From Halisarca cf. caerulea (Eukaryota; Porifera; Demospongiae; Chondrillida; Halisarcidae), in assembly GCA_963170055.1 (NCBI GenBank), contig CAUJGJ010000208.1:412374-432373 (forward strand): a stretch of DNA of 20,000 nucleotides, given 5' to 3'. This document shows, piece by piece, positions 1 to 15,046 of this stretch. The translations under genes and the position numbers were made by a program. Each line of letters begins with the position of its first letter. The stretch's first letter is position 1. The notes under the pieces were generated by a model. It searched no databases. It was not told the DNA's origin and saw nothing but the letters and a program-made list of their open reading frames with translations.

Positions 1-282
1 TGTCTTACCACTGTACACAGGTTTTACACAGTGCATCTCTTGTCAACATGCAGTCATGATGTACTGATTAAGCCTTTCAATAGGAAGTACAAGCTAAGGC
101 ACTTTGTGGCCTTCCTTGATGTCAATACTGTACAAGGCAAGACTTTCCTTCATACTATTACTGACAGTAACTGTACTCTGTTTATTTTGTCTCTCAATGC
201 GCAGGCTGAGGGAAATTTAAGATTTTCCTATGTATGGGTTGTGATCATCCTGAACACCCATATACCATTAATTCCCTATTGA
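1..282 (+). pseudogene. 3' end of an upstream aldo-keto reductase copy (last exon about 205-282), probably broken
   Basis: This stretch is a diverged copy of the end of the aldo-keto reductase gene at 1083-3208. The intron just before the last exon matches (for example AAGCCTTTCAAT at both 72 and 3046), as do the acceptor and the start of the exon (GCAG then GCTGA). TGA closes both copies at the homologous place. The intact copy has a 66-base exon ending in a GHPEYPF..IPY tail. Here the exon is 78 bases, and its middle is read in another frame because of compensating indels, so DGK-VP and HPEYPF are lost and only IPY survives. It is either a pseudogene or a gene with a new C-terminal tail; the other exons lie off the window. 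Sequence similarity to the downstream gene continues past the stop (about 480-580 against 3530-3650). Confidence 0.6.
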
Positions 283-1082
283 CTACACTTCTTTGCAATT
301 GTCATATTGCTGGGTGCCTGTCAGAATAGCCCATGGCTAAAGGCTTCCCAGTCTAAATAAGATACCCTGATATACCCTGATTGTAACTAATAATATTATA
401 TTATGTTTATTTTAATAGGTATGAGCTCCTAACAATATTGACATCGTCTGCACGACATATCTAAAATAAATCTAATTATCAAATTAATGTGCAGCTCAAA
501 TAGCGCATTTCTGTTCCTACTTAAATTCCGAGCATGGTGGGATCCTGGCTGGATATAGGAAGATAAACCCTTGGTCAGCAAACCTGGAAAGGTTGCTGCT
601 GCTGTTAGGGCAGTCTGTAGTCTTGCATTGCTCATGAGCCATCAACATGCAGTTATAATGATAATAATAATATTATATAATTATAGTCTATATTACAGAC
701 TGCATTAATTGAATCAGGACTTAAGGTCAGTCACCATAGAAACTCAAACCCCATAGATAAGTCGTCTTGCGCGAGACTTCACGTCTGCATGGACATTGCA
801 TCATTCGAGCGATAGTGCATGCTCCACATGACGACATGAGCCACAGTCTGGCAATAGATTTATATCTGATTCTATGGTCTGGCTAATAGCCTATTATAAT
901 ATTTCGTCATCAATGCATACATACGATGCTAGAATGTTGCGTAACATTTGCAAAATTGCGTAACAGTTTGGGTTAGGGTTGGGTGTAATTATTGATCCCT
1001 AGTATAGATACTAGTGCTGAGTCTCTATATTCGATTCAATTCGATTAAATTACACGTTAACTTTTTCTTTGGGGAGAAAAGC
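283..1082. other. intergenic spacer between tandem aldo-keto reductase copies
   Basis: No coding exon was recognised. The left part (to about 600) is the 3' flank shared with the downstream copy. There is a short tandem ATACCCTGAT x2 near 362-381, AT-rich trinucleotide runs near 658-690, and two bZIP-type sites close to the next gene (listed separately). A short GGGTTAGGGTTGGG stretch near 970 is telomere-like but too short to mean anything. Confidence 0.6.
936..964. promoter_or_regulatory. paired C/EBP or PAR-bZIP type sites upstream of the aldo-keto reductase
   Basis: GTTGCGTAAC (936-945) and ATTGCGTAAC (955-964) both fit the RTTRCGYAAY consensus. They lie 19 bases apart with ATTTGCAAA between them, 119-147 bases before the ATG at 1083. 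Assignment to a particular factor is inference; stress or xenobiotic control would suit an aldehyde reductase. Confidence 0.4.
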
Positions 1083-3208
1083 ATGGCTAATACTGCTGCC
1101 AAGCTATTTACTGGGGTAGAAATGCCCCTGGTAGGACTTGGAACGTGGAAGAGTAAACCGGGGGAAGTGGAAGCTGCTATTAAGGCTGGTATTAACGCGG
1201 GTTATAGGCACCTGGATTGCGCAGCCCTTTATGGGAACGAGAAGGAAATTGGTTCAGCTTTGAAGGAGGTCTTCGGTTCAGTTTGCAAGCGAGAGGACGT
1301 TTTCATCGTTTCTAAACTGTGGAACACGAAACACGACCGCGTGACGTTCGACCAGCATGCGAAGAGACTCTGAGAGATCTTCAGTTAGACTATCTTGACC
1401 TTTATCTCATCCACTATCCATTTGGTTACGAAAGGGGCGAAAACTTGATACCCATGAACCCAGATGGATCACTGAGATACTCATACGTTCCAATAGCAGA
1501 CACATGGAAAGCTATGGAAGAGTTGGTTGATGCAGGACTAGTGAAACACATCGGACTGTCCAACTTCAACAGCAAGCAAATCGACAGGGTTAGCTCCAGT
1601 ACTGAATTGGCATAGCATAACTTGCAAACTTTGTGAAGTTGTGATAATTATTTGGTCCCCCGTTTATACCAGCCTTTTGCTGAAAGGGTTACCATTATAA
1701 TGACAATGACAATGACATTATAATTATAGGTAGTCTCGCGGACAGACACCACAACTGCGTCCATCTGCCCGCAAGACTCATATTGTTCAATGTACACACT
1801 CAGACAGATATTCTTTTGTGGCTGGTGTTGCTGACGCAGTTTTCAATGCAACTTAAGAAAGGGCACACACATGTGACCAAACACACACGCGCTCGTGCGT
1901 ATACACACATTTGCGCACAGATACAATCTACAAAAGTTTAACTTAAGATGCCACACAATATTTAATGTACTTGACAATGCACACTCAGTCTGATTCCACT
2001 TTACCTTGTATTCACAGATAATAGCAATATCCAGAGTGAGTCCAGCTGTCCTACAAGTGGAGTGTCATCCTTACCTGACACAGAAGCCCCTCATCCAACA
2101 CTGCAAGGATCGTAACATTGTCTTCACTGCATACAGTCCTCTGGGATCTCCTGACAGACCATGGGCTAAACCTGGTGAACCCTCTCTCCTGGAGGATCCT
2201 AAGATAGTGGAAATTGCCACAAAGTACAACAAATCCCCAGCTCAAATCCTGATTCGATTCCAAATTGAACGAGGTGTTGTTGTGATATCCAAGAGTTCCA
2301 ATCCAGAGAGAATCAAGCAGAATTTTGATGTGAGTCAATTCTTTGCTATGGATTTTTTTGTATTTCGACTGATAGATCTGAGATATGCATCGGTGTACTT
2401 TGTACATTCAATTTGAAACAACTGCATGCCATTGGTACTAGGATATGTTATTTCTCTTGTAGGTGTTTGACTTCCATCTGACAGCTGAGGATATCTCAAC
2501 CTTGGAGTCCTTCGACCGTGACTGGAGGTGCTGTCTACCCCTAGTTAAGGTAATACTGTATAATATGTGGGAACTGTCCAAAAGGCTTATATTAAAATAA
2601 AAGTTTGTGCATAAATTATTATTTAATAATAGGTTTAGAGATCACTTTCTGAATGACCGCACTAATAGGTCATGTTTTGCATACCTTGTTAATGTATAGC
2701 AGCATAGATCTATGATAGCAGCTATTAATGTAAAATTAATATCAGATTCTGCATTTAAAACAATTAAGTCTTCGAGAAGACATAGGGCAACCATCTTCAC
2801 TAGTGATACGATAACCATTGTAATGTACATGCCACACTGGGAAACCTGACTGTAATGGCACCCGTGGGCCCCAATTAGCTCACTGTCAGATGGCTCCATT
2901 GAAAAGAACAGTATATAGCCCCAGCTGACTGGCCAGCATGCAAGATGTGGTTGCTGTAGCTCGCTATAGCTAGTTACATGACATTGTCAGGTTTTGTGCA
3001 GTCAGTCAGACGGAATGCATTTCTTGTCGACAGTCAAAGCTAGTAAGCCTTTCAATTGGAAAGTACAAGGCAATTTGTGACGAATTCCTTGACAGCATTA
3101 CTGTGACAGTACTCCGTTCATTTTCCCTCTCAATGCATGCAGGCTGATGGAAAAGATGTTCCTTTCGGTTCTGGTCATCCTGAATACCCTTTTGCCATTC
3201 CTTATTGA
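1083..3208 (+). CDS. AKR1A1-like: aldo-keto reductase, AKR1A1-like (NADPH aldehyde reductase), four exons, one-base frameshift in exon 1
   Basis: The product would reduce aldehydes to alcohols with NADPH in the cytosol. Exons are 1083-1588, 2018-2329, 2463-2549 and 3143-3208. All three introns are phase 0, with GT..AG ends. The start AAGCATGG has a good context. Exon 1 gives the TIM-barrel opening (VGLGTW) and [15 protein letters not shown] with catalytic D45 and Y50, then Lys78 in VSKLWNTKH and the catalytic His in [10 protein letters not shown]. Exon 2 carries [10 protein letters not shown] and AYSPLG; exon 3 starts [11 protein letters not shown]; exon 4 carries [16 protein letters not shown] and ends IPY-stop. 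The reading frame breaks near 1335-1337: NTKHD is in one frame and [16 protein letters not shown] in the next. One missing base in the short C run explains this and brings the length to about 323 residues, against 325 in human AKR1A1. It may be an assembly error or a true null allele. Confidence 0.88.
1589..2017 (+). other. intron 1 of the aldo-keto reductase
   Basis: Donor GTTAGC, acceptor TTCACAG. The intron holds a GACAAT/AATGAC trinucleotide-like patch (about 1700-1720), an imperfect hairpin with arms GTCTCGCGGACAGACA and CATCTGCCCGCAAGAC (about 1733-1779), and a short CA-rich patch near 1862-1915. No exon is seen. Confidence 0.6.
2550..3142 (+). other. intron 3 of the aldo-keto reductase
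   Basis: Donor GTAATA, acceptor CATGCAG. Its last 150 bases match the region just before the last exon of the copy at the window's left edge, which supports tandem duplication. No other gene is seen in it. Confidence 0.6.
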
Positions 3209-3302
3209 TTTCCACTGAGTCAGACTTTAATTGTTTTGCTATTCATTTGCCGGCACATGTTCGCTTGTTTCACCTTCAATAATTGGCATTGTGTATATAC
3301 AT

Positions 3303-3308
3303 AATAAA
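3303..3308 (+). terminator. polyadenylation signal AATAAA
   Basis: A canonical AATAAA hexamer lies 95 bases after the aldo-keto reductase stop codon, at a normal distance for a short 3' UTR. Confidence 0.5.
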
Positions 3309-3964
3309 CCTGACATATAACCGTTGAAACATTGCATTACACAGATAGCAGCACTGTTTTGATACGTACAGTGCAAGTTGTAAGCTTATACATGCACTCC
3401 ACATCTTTCATTGGATCTAATCCCAAATATAATAGAGTTTCTGCACACAAATTATGTATGCATACAATCACTGATTTGATTAGCTCCTAAATTTAAGGTC
3501 ATTGGTCTACACCTTTCTATCAGGAAAGCAAATTCAATATTATTACCATGCACATTAATGTTTTCTGTTCCCACTTCCAAGCACATATATGATTCCCAAG
3601 TGGGATCGATCCTATTAGGTGATGGCAAGATGAATCCAATGGACCATGCAGAACCATGCAGTAGTAATTTAAACTCTTTACTGGGGCTTCACCGCTAACA
3701 CAGTCACAAAAACGGTCCAGGGGGACCCTCTTATGGGGGGACGGTTATAATTGCATGACATGTCACATGGCACCATATAAAATTGTGTAGACAGATATAA
3801 TCGATCGGGCTAGATTATTAGGGTTGCGCAACTCACTACTATAAGACTAGACTGTGGCATAACGAAAGTATTGATAGTAATGCTACAAAATCAAGCATGG
3901 ATCGACTCTACATAGTACACAGTGTTGCAGTACATGTGGTCCATAATGTCCGCTATAGCAAGAT
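3309..3964. other. intergenic region between convergent genes
   Basis: The 3' flanks of the convergent aldo-keto reductase and TPRG1L genes meet here. The part to about 3660 resembles the flank at 420-600, the older duplicate. A G/C-rich patch near 3715-3745 (GGTCCAGGGGGACC, GGGGGGACGG) can form a short hairpin. No gene was recognised. Confidence 0.5.
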
Positions 3965-7995
<4,031 letters not shown>

Positions 7996-8094
7996 GTTAT
8001 CAGATGATTATCAAAATCTACAAGAGCTCGAAACGCTTATCGCTCGATTAAACTTCCGAGGAAATCTTTATTTCTTGGGAGGTACGTACTGTGG

Positions 8095-8104
8095 ATTGCG
8101 CAAT
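8095..8104. promoter_or_regulatory. C/EBP-type palindrome ATTGCGCAAT
   Basis: A perfect 10-base palindrome identical to the textbook optimal C/EBP site, one base upstream of the X-box. Confidence 0.45.
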
Positions 8105-8105
8105 C

Positions 8106-8119
8106 ATTACCACGGCAAC
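8106..8119. promoter_or_regulatory. RFX X-box in the shared promoter
   Basis: ATTACC-AC-GGCAAC matches the RFX consensus GTNRCC-N(0-3)-RGYAAC at all specified positions but the first. It sits 91 bases before the FAM149B1 start. RFX factors drive ciliary genes across animals, and FAM149B1 is ciliary in humans. Confidence 0.55.
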
Positions 8120-8133
8120 ATTCGGTCATAAAA

Positions 8134-8181
8134 ATGGCCTCCGAGTATGTTTACTGTAAAAGAGTCGTAGTAAAAATATGA
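8134..8181 (+). CDS. upstream ORF of FAM149B1 (15 codons)
   Basis: AAAATGG is a strong start context. It opens MASEYVYCKRVVVKI then TGA, ending 29 bases before the main ATG at 8211. It would act as a uORF only if transcription starts upstream of 8134, which the sequence cannot show. Confidence 0.25.
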   Translation: MASEYVYCKRVVVKI

Positions 8182-8210
8182 CGACAGTGCTGTCTTATCA
8201 GCCGAGAAGT

Positions 8211-11200
8211 ATGTCGTATAAGACAAGGTGTAACTTAGATGTAAAGTAAGTCATATGATTGTTATATAGTTTGTTGTTGTTTGCTAGTTTTGCACCATCA
8301 CATATAGAAGAAAAAGTCTGTGGCACCATAGACACTCTATACTTCGCACGATCCATACCATGGCAGATACTCTAGCAATGAGTGTTTTAATAAGGCTATT
8401 CTATAAGGTAAAGTGCCCTTATCCTGATCACTCTCTATTGCCAATCAGCGCTTTTCCTGAGCTCAGGAACTAAAGTTGGAGACATTTTAGCCTGACATTT
8501 CTCAGCCCTACCACAGGACGTTACAGCTACGGAATAATGAAGCCTAAATCATTCTGTGTCTGCTAGGAGATGCGGTGATCAGGATTAGGGAGTGATCAGG
8601 ATTAGGGCACTCTACCTTAATTACGTAAATTAAGTTGCTATTCTTAGTTCTTTGCATGTATTATGTCTTGCTTGCTGGAGTCCTTGTTGTACCATAGATA
8701 CTACAAACCACAGTTTCAGCGCGTATCTATGGTTATTCAACCAGCATATTATAGTCTCTCGGCGCCAGACCACTTCCTCATCGAGAAAATTTCAATGTTT
8801 TGAGGGGAAAGTGGTCCGGCTCTGCGAGTCAGCATATCATGCTGAAATGGGTTCCCTCCTTTGTGAAGTGATTGCAAAATACGTTGAAACACTGCTCCTC
8901 TGGATTGTGTTATATATTACATATGCACTTTGCACTCCCTTTCCCGTTTTTACATACTTGTTCATTTAGGTGTTCCCGTTTGTGCCTGCATTAGCTCTTC
9001 TCCAAATTATCAAATCGCTATCCATGAGTATATTATGTGCAGTGAAACCTCTCTAATCTGACACTCTCTGATCCGACCACCTTGGGAGGTGCAGTCACCA
9101 TATTGAAGTATGCCAAGAGTCACTCCATAACCCGACAATCTCCTAATCCAACATTGTTCTCAGATCCCATTTAGCATCAGGTTAGAGAGGTTTCACTGTA
9201 CTAGCCCGGGTACTACGTATCTAGTGAAGTTTGGCTGTATCTTGCTCAAGGTAATACATACGTACGTACGTACATACCAGTAGATTGTATTAGTTCAAAT
9301 TCAAAAATCTGTTTCCTTTTGTTTATGTGTAGAATTCCCGATGAAAATCTTCACCAGAGACACCCTCACCCTGAAATGACTGATGTGGAGATCGAAGATG
9401 AGTATCTCCTCTTGGCTGTACAGAATCTCTCCACTGAGGTTCCCAACGATGGGGCACAAGAAGATAATGTACTGATGTCTTCTCCTGAAAGTAGTGTACC
9501 TCAGTCTGTTTCCATGTCTCGATATGGTGTCTCTCACAGTGGTGTACTGACTGGGCTCAGCTCAGCCACATCCTGGGACATGGATGACGTGAGTGCAGTT
9601 GCCCGCTTCCTGTGCGGATCTGCCGGTCTAGCTGTCACACTTTTGTTGTACACATCCATGCTGAAGGACCACATGTATGTACGTATGTACATACTCTACT
9701 GTTAGAGCACATACGTACATACATATGTATGTACATATGTATGTAAGAATATAAGATCCAGAGTTCCCTGTAGCAAACTGCATATCTACGTACGTACATA
9801 TGTACATACATACGTATGTCCATGCATGTATGTATGGACAAACATACGTTATGTATGTGTACGTATAATGGATGTACTGATAATACAAAAGTACTAATTT
9901 TGTGTCCCTTCAAGGTATGTACGTACGTGCGTACTAAGCAAGTTTAACTGTATATGGAAACCCTGTTCCTGTTAGCACTTGGGAAGTGGTGCTGATTTGC
10001 CTTCTCTTCACTTGACTACTCTCCTGTGTGGGCAATGGACAAGTCATCTGCACACTCCTGCATTTTAGCCTATCCAATGCAGTTACATACGTACAGCAGT
10101 GCACCTTTTTGTGAGACCACCTTCAAGACCTGTGAAGGAAGTCTTTCAAAAGAGGCAGTCTTCAGTGAAGGGGAGTTTAATACGGGGCATGCTTACATAC
10201 ATACATGTACATGTATACGTACTGTATGTATGTATTTACATGTACGTGTATATGTACGTATGTCCATTTGTGACCAGCCAAGCCAGTTTTTTAACGGGAT
10301 GGTCTTTCATGTGGGTGACATCTTAATTGGGTTCAGCAGGAGTACTGCTGTGCTATACTGACTGTTAGTATGATTGGCAATGCTCCATGTTCTCCACATC
10401 CTTCCACTGCAGCATGTACGTACTTATGTACATACTTACGTATGTGAGTACTAACGCATATACTGTACGTACGTACGTGCATGCGTACGTAACGTAATAC
10501 TGCAGTGCAATATGCCATATACGTACGTACGTACATACATACAATGTACATACATATGCACATGCATTAGCGACATGGCATCTTTCAGTGATGTGACTGC
10601 AAACCAAGGAAAGTACGTACATGCGTACGTACACACGTACGTAGGTACAGTACCTGTAGTCACCTACATATGATTAGTCGCAGTCACACTATTTTGGTAC
10701 ATACGTACATATGTATGTATGTATGTATGTATTCTACTGCTGTTTACCAATTATTTATTGCCTCTCCATAGTAGTGGGGATGGTGTTTGCCAGTGGTGAG
10801 ATCTTTACTGCTGTATTCTTGCTCTCCTGCTCAGGAATTCGACCAGGCATCCACAAACAACATGCGCACAGTACTCAATCAGGTCTTCAGTGCCCTCTAT
10901 GGTGACAACTCCCTCGAGAGCGATGGACTGGAGGATGAGTGTAGCCAGTGGAGCAGTCAGTTCCCTCACATGAGGGTCATAGGACAGCAGGTGGCTGAGG
11001 AGGTGGGGGCGGGGACCGAGGAGATATTGATGGACACGCCCCCAGCAACAGCAGAACCACAGCAGAGAGTGACAACAACGCAAGCTGAGACTACCAGTTC
11101 AGTGGACTTTAAAACGTATGTATGTAGCTCCTTGTTTGTGTACGTACGTACATATGTATGGATGAATGTGTGTTCAACATTTCCTATGTGCAATTTTCAT

Positions 11201-13237
11201 TTCAATACAGGTACATGTATGCACATACACATTTGCATATACATACGTATGCGTAGACATAGTGAATGTTTTACATGTATTGTAGTGTCACTGTGTGTAC
11301 AGCACCCTCCTGTAGTGTCACTGTGTGTACAGCACCCTCCTGTAGTGTCACTGTGTGTACAGCACCCTCCTGACATTCACTCGCATTGTTTGTCTGCTCT
11401 ATTGTTAGTCTCTTTGTAACCGGAAGTCACATACAACCAGTGGCAGTGTACTGCGATCATGAAGAGCTCAATGATGGTAGGTTGCGTTTTTTACATTCTA
11501 TGTACGTACATACGTATGTGCGTACATATGTACGTAGTTACATGTGACTCCTTGTACGTAGGTACAAATGTACTTATGTACGTAGGTACAAATGTACTTA
11601 TGTACGTAGGAGTGACATAGGGTCCTTACCAGGGTTTAGCTAAAGCAGGGTAGCAAGGCAGTACCACCCTGCTTCCATTCTCCCCACCCTGCTTTCATTT
11701 TTCGCACCCTGTAAGGAGTCAACTGCCCATTTTACTGCGATATTGTATAATATTGTAGTCACTTGCTTGAATCATGGGGGATTATGAGTACAAGTGTAGA
11801 AATCCACCACTTTTGTCCATGGATTAGTTAATTTTGCTTTGCATTGACTTGGATAGAAAAATTTTAGCGGATTGTGACAAGAATCCATTGTACTACAATC
11901 ACTGACTGATGCTATACCCCCCCCCCCCCCCCCCCCCTGTTATAGTGAAATTCTGACTAATATCCCAGGTGTTTACTAGCCCAGCTCACCTGTATACACA
12001 TGGGATCAAAGTTCATGTGTACTCCTTATCCTTCCTCAGAGTGTTCTACTATTGAAGAAGAGATATTAGCATCAGATGGAATTGTGGAAGAGTACATTGT
12101 CTTTGACAATGCGTAAGTGTTGTACACTTACGTACATACTGTACGTATGTACATAATATGTATACTGTGTATTATGTATGTACATACATGCATACATATG
12201 TGTGTACATACGTACATATGCACATACGTATACATGTGTGTAGTATATGTACCTACGTATAAACTTATGCATATGTACGTACGTACGTACATCATCTTTT
12301 ATGACAAGTTTCATTTGGGAACGTGTGCATGTGTACTTACCTACGTACATACGTATGTACGTAGGTAAGTATGTCTTTATTGTACATAATGCATGTGATA
12401 GAGCTTTCTTATACCCGGTGTATGTATGTATGTGTACATATGTTATGATGACAGGTGATGGGTGAAATGTTGTACAGTTGAATAATTTGTGAAAAGAACT
12501 GTTGAGTATCAGTGTGATAACACCATAGACGTGTTCAACAATAGTCCAACAACTCATAATGTTAACAACAACATGTCTAACAAATTCCATGTATTCATGA
12601 ATTGGTTTATTTGTACAGTACACATGTCAATTTCGGTTGGCTTTCTACCTTACCTCAAAGTATGTGTGTGTATGTGTTCACTTTTCCCTACAGTCAAGAA
12701 GAAGCTGAAGGACATTTCTCCCCATATCGTCGTTCACAACGACATCATCGCCTGGGAATTCCCCCAGTAACGCCTAATGCATGTGTGAGGGACACAGTCT
12801 ACAGTCAAATATTTGATCAAATATGGGCAGAGGTACGTATGTACATTCCCCAACGTATTCACAAGAGTCGTATGCATACACATGTAATGAATGACGGAAG
12901 TAGGAGCAATCACAGTGCTGTGTGTAAAATTGCTCATGCATACATACATATGTACGTTTATATATAATACACTGGATGTGAATTTTTTGGAGAAAATGTG
13001 TTCAGTTGTGTATTTATGGGCTACCATTTTTTTCTGTATTGTCCCTACATAGTTTATACATACGTATACATATGAGTGGTCATGCTTCAGTCTTGAATTG
13101 TGAATTTGTTCCGCTAACATGAAATCTTAATCACACACATGCATGTGCACACACCCACCCATAACACATGCACACACACACAACATACACACACACGCAC
13201 ACACGCACACACACACACGAACATGCACACACGCATG

Positions 13238-13298
<61 letters not shown>

Positions 13299-13311
13299 AC
13301 ATGCACACACG

Positions 13312-13380
<69 letters not shown>

Positions 13381-15000
13381 AAACACATGAGCACATTTTA
13401 TGGGCACATTCACATACGTATTTATCAATCTGTCTTGCACACACGTACATATGTATGTAGCAACTCTTACTTATCTATGATACTAATATATGAAATTTGT
13501 ATTGTTGATGGTTTATAAAGACATACATACATATGTAGTTATGTACGTACGTATGTACATATATATGTATGTAAATATGTACGTATGCATGTATGTATGT
13601 ATGTACAGTATGTGCTTGCTTTCTTGCCTGCACAGACTGTCCCAGTACTGCAGCCGCTGCTTGAGCACATGAAGGACATACAGAAGAGGGAGCGTCGCCA
13701 TTCCTTCATGCATTCCCAAGAGTCATCGGAGTCTGTGACCCTTCCTCCACTTGCCTCCCTCAATCCCCAACCCAGGATGTTTCCCAGCTTGAGAGACCAG
13801 CCAACCTTGATGAGGGCTACAGGACAGTTTGGTTCACAAGTACGTACGTATGTACATATGTACTGTATACATACGTACGTACATTCATCTGTGTACAGCA
13901 CAATACTATGTATGCTACCTTCTTCCTGATCAGCCACTGAGATTGAAGCCTCCTCCACCCATGTCCTTCCCAAGTCGGGAGTGCCCACCTCCAAACCCTC
14001 TTGAGTTACAGAACATGATGCAGATACGACCACTCCAACTCCAGAAAAGATCCTCACTGACAAAGTCAGTATTGAATCGCATGTGTTTCATCCATTTTAT
14101 GTACGTACATATGTACGTATGCACTGTTGTAACTTGTTGTACATACGTACATACGTACATTCACTGTACATACGTATCTGCATACATACAGTACATACGT
14201 ACGTATGTACAAATACTGTACATATGTACGTATGTACGTAACCCAAACGTAACCGTGTGTGTAATTATACATACCTGTGCTGTGTTATGCTATTTGAAGA
14301 GAAATCTGGGATGCATGAGACTGTTGGATATTCAAACACAGTGATCCCATGATGGGAAGATTGTTAGCTTTTTAGATTTACATGCGTATAATCATTAAGA
14401 ATATGTTTCAACCCAACCCAAGTTTGGTCTGTCCTGGTGTACTGTCTCAACAAAAGCCCATGTGGGACAATCTAGCAGACTAGACTATCCAAGTCCTACA
14501 GTCCACAGATATTAGAGTATCTATTGTCAGTCCAGTCATCAAATGTGTTCATGTTTACTGCAGTCTCTCTAATAAATAGTTACCCTTAATTTGTGTCGGT
14601 CATAAGCAGGACTCAGAACTAGTTTGTGCAGAACAGAGATTTGTCTGATCATTGCTCTTATGGCAGTTCTACTGTATTCAGTACGCATATTCTACACACC
14701 AGACACACGTATGCATGTACATGTACATCTGCTGTTCTCTGTTAGTGTCTTTTTCTCCCCACTAGTCCGCTGTCACCATCAGAAATATGGGACCATGTTC
14801 CTGATACTAGCATGAGCTACCGACAATCAAAGACATCACCTCTTGTGGCTAAGTTGTCAGATCATCAGATGATCTCTGCCAGGCTTGCTTCAGGAAAGAA
14901 TAAGAGGTAAAAGTAGCATGTACAGTATATACATTGTACATACATAATACATAGTCTGCATGTGTACCTCTCTATCTGTGTGTGTGGGGAGAGGGTAGGT

Positions 15001-15046
<46 letters not shown>

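Larger units (their letters stand above)
7996..8210. promoter_or_regulatory. bidirectional promoter region of TPRG1L and FAM149B1
   Basis: 215 bases separate two divergent start codons. The segment is less repetitive than its surroundings. It holds a C/EBP-type palindrome, an RFX X-box and a short upstream ORF (separate entries). No clear TATA box was seen. Confidence 0.6.

Noticed and set aside
728..741. X-box-like GTCACC-AT-AGAAAC upstream of the aldo-keto reductase
   Set aside because: One key position fails, it is 340 bases from the start codon, and the gene has no ciliary link.
967..983. Telomere-like GGGTTAGGGTTGGG
   Set aside because: Barely two units, not a repeat tract; chance is adequate.
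8652..8969. 105-codon open frame in FAM149B1 intron 1
   Set aside because: No recognisable domain, no acceptor and donor pair that fits the phase, and Cys/aromatic-rich composition typical of random frames.
10099..10326. Possible extra FAM149B1 exon (HLFVRPPSRPVKEVFQKR)
   Set aside because: No phase-compatible donor and acceptor pair joins it to the neighbours, and the exons ending 9588 and starting 10835 join directly in a way that matches the human protein.
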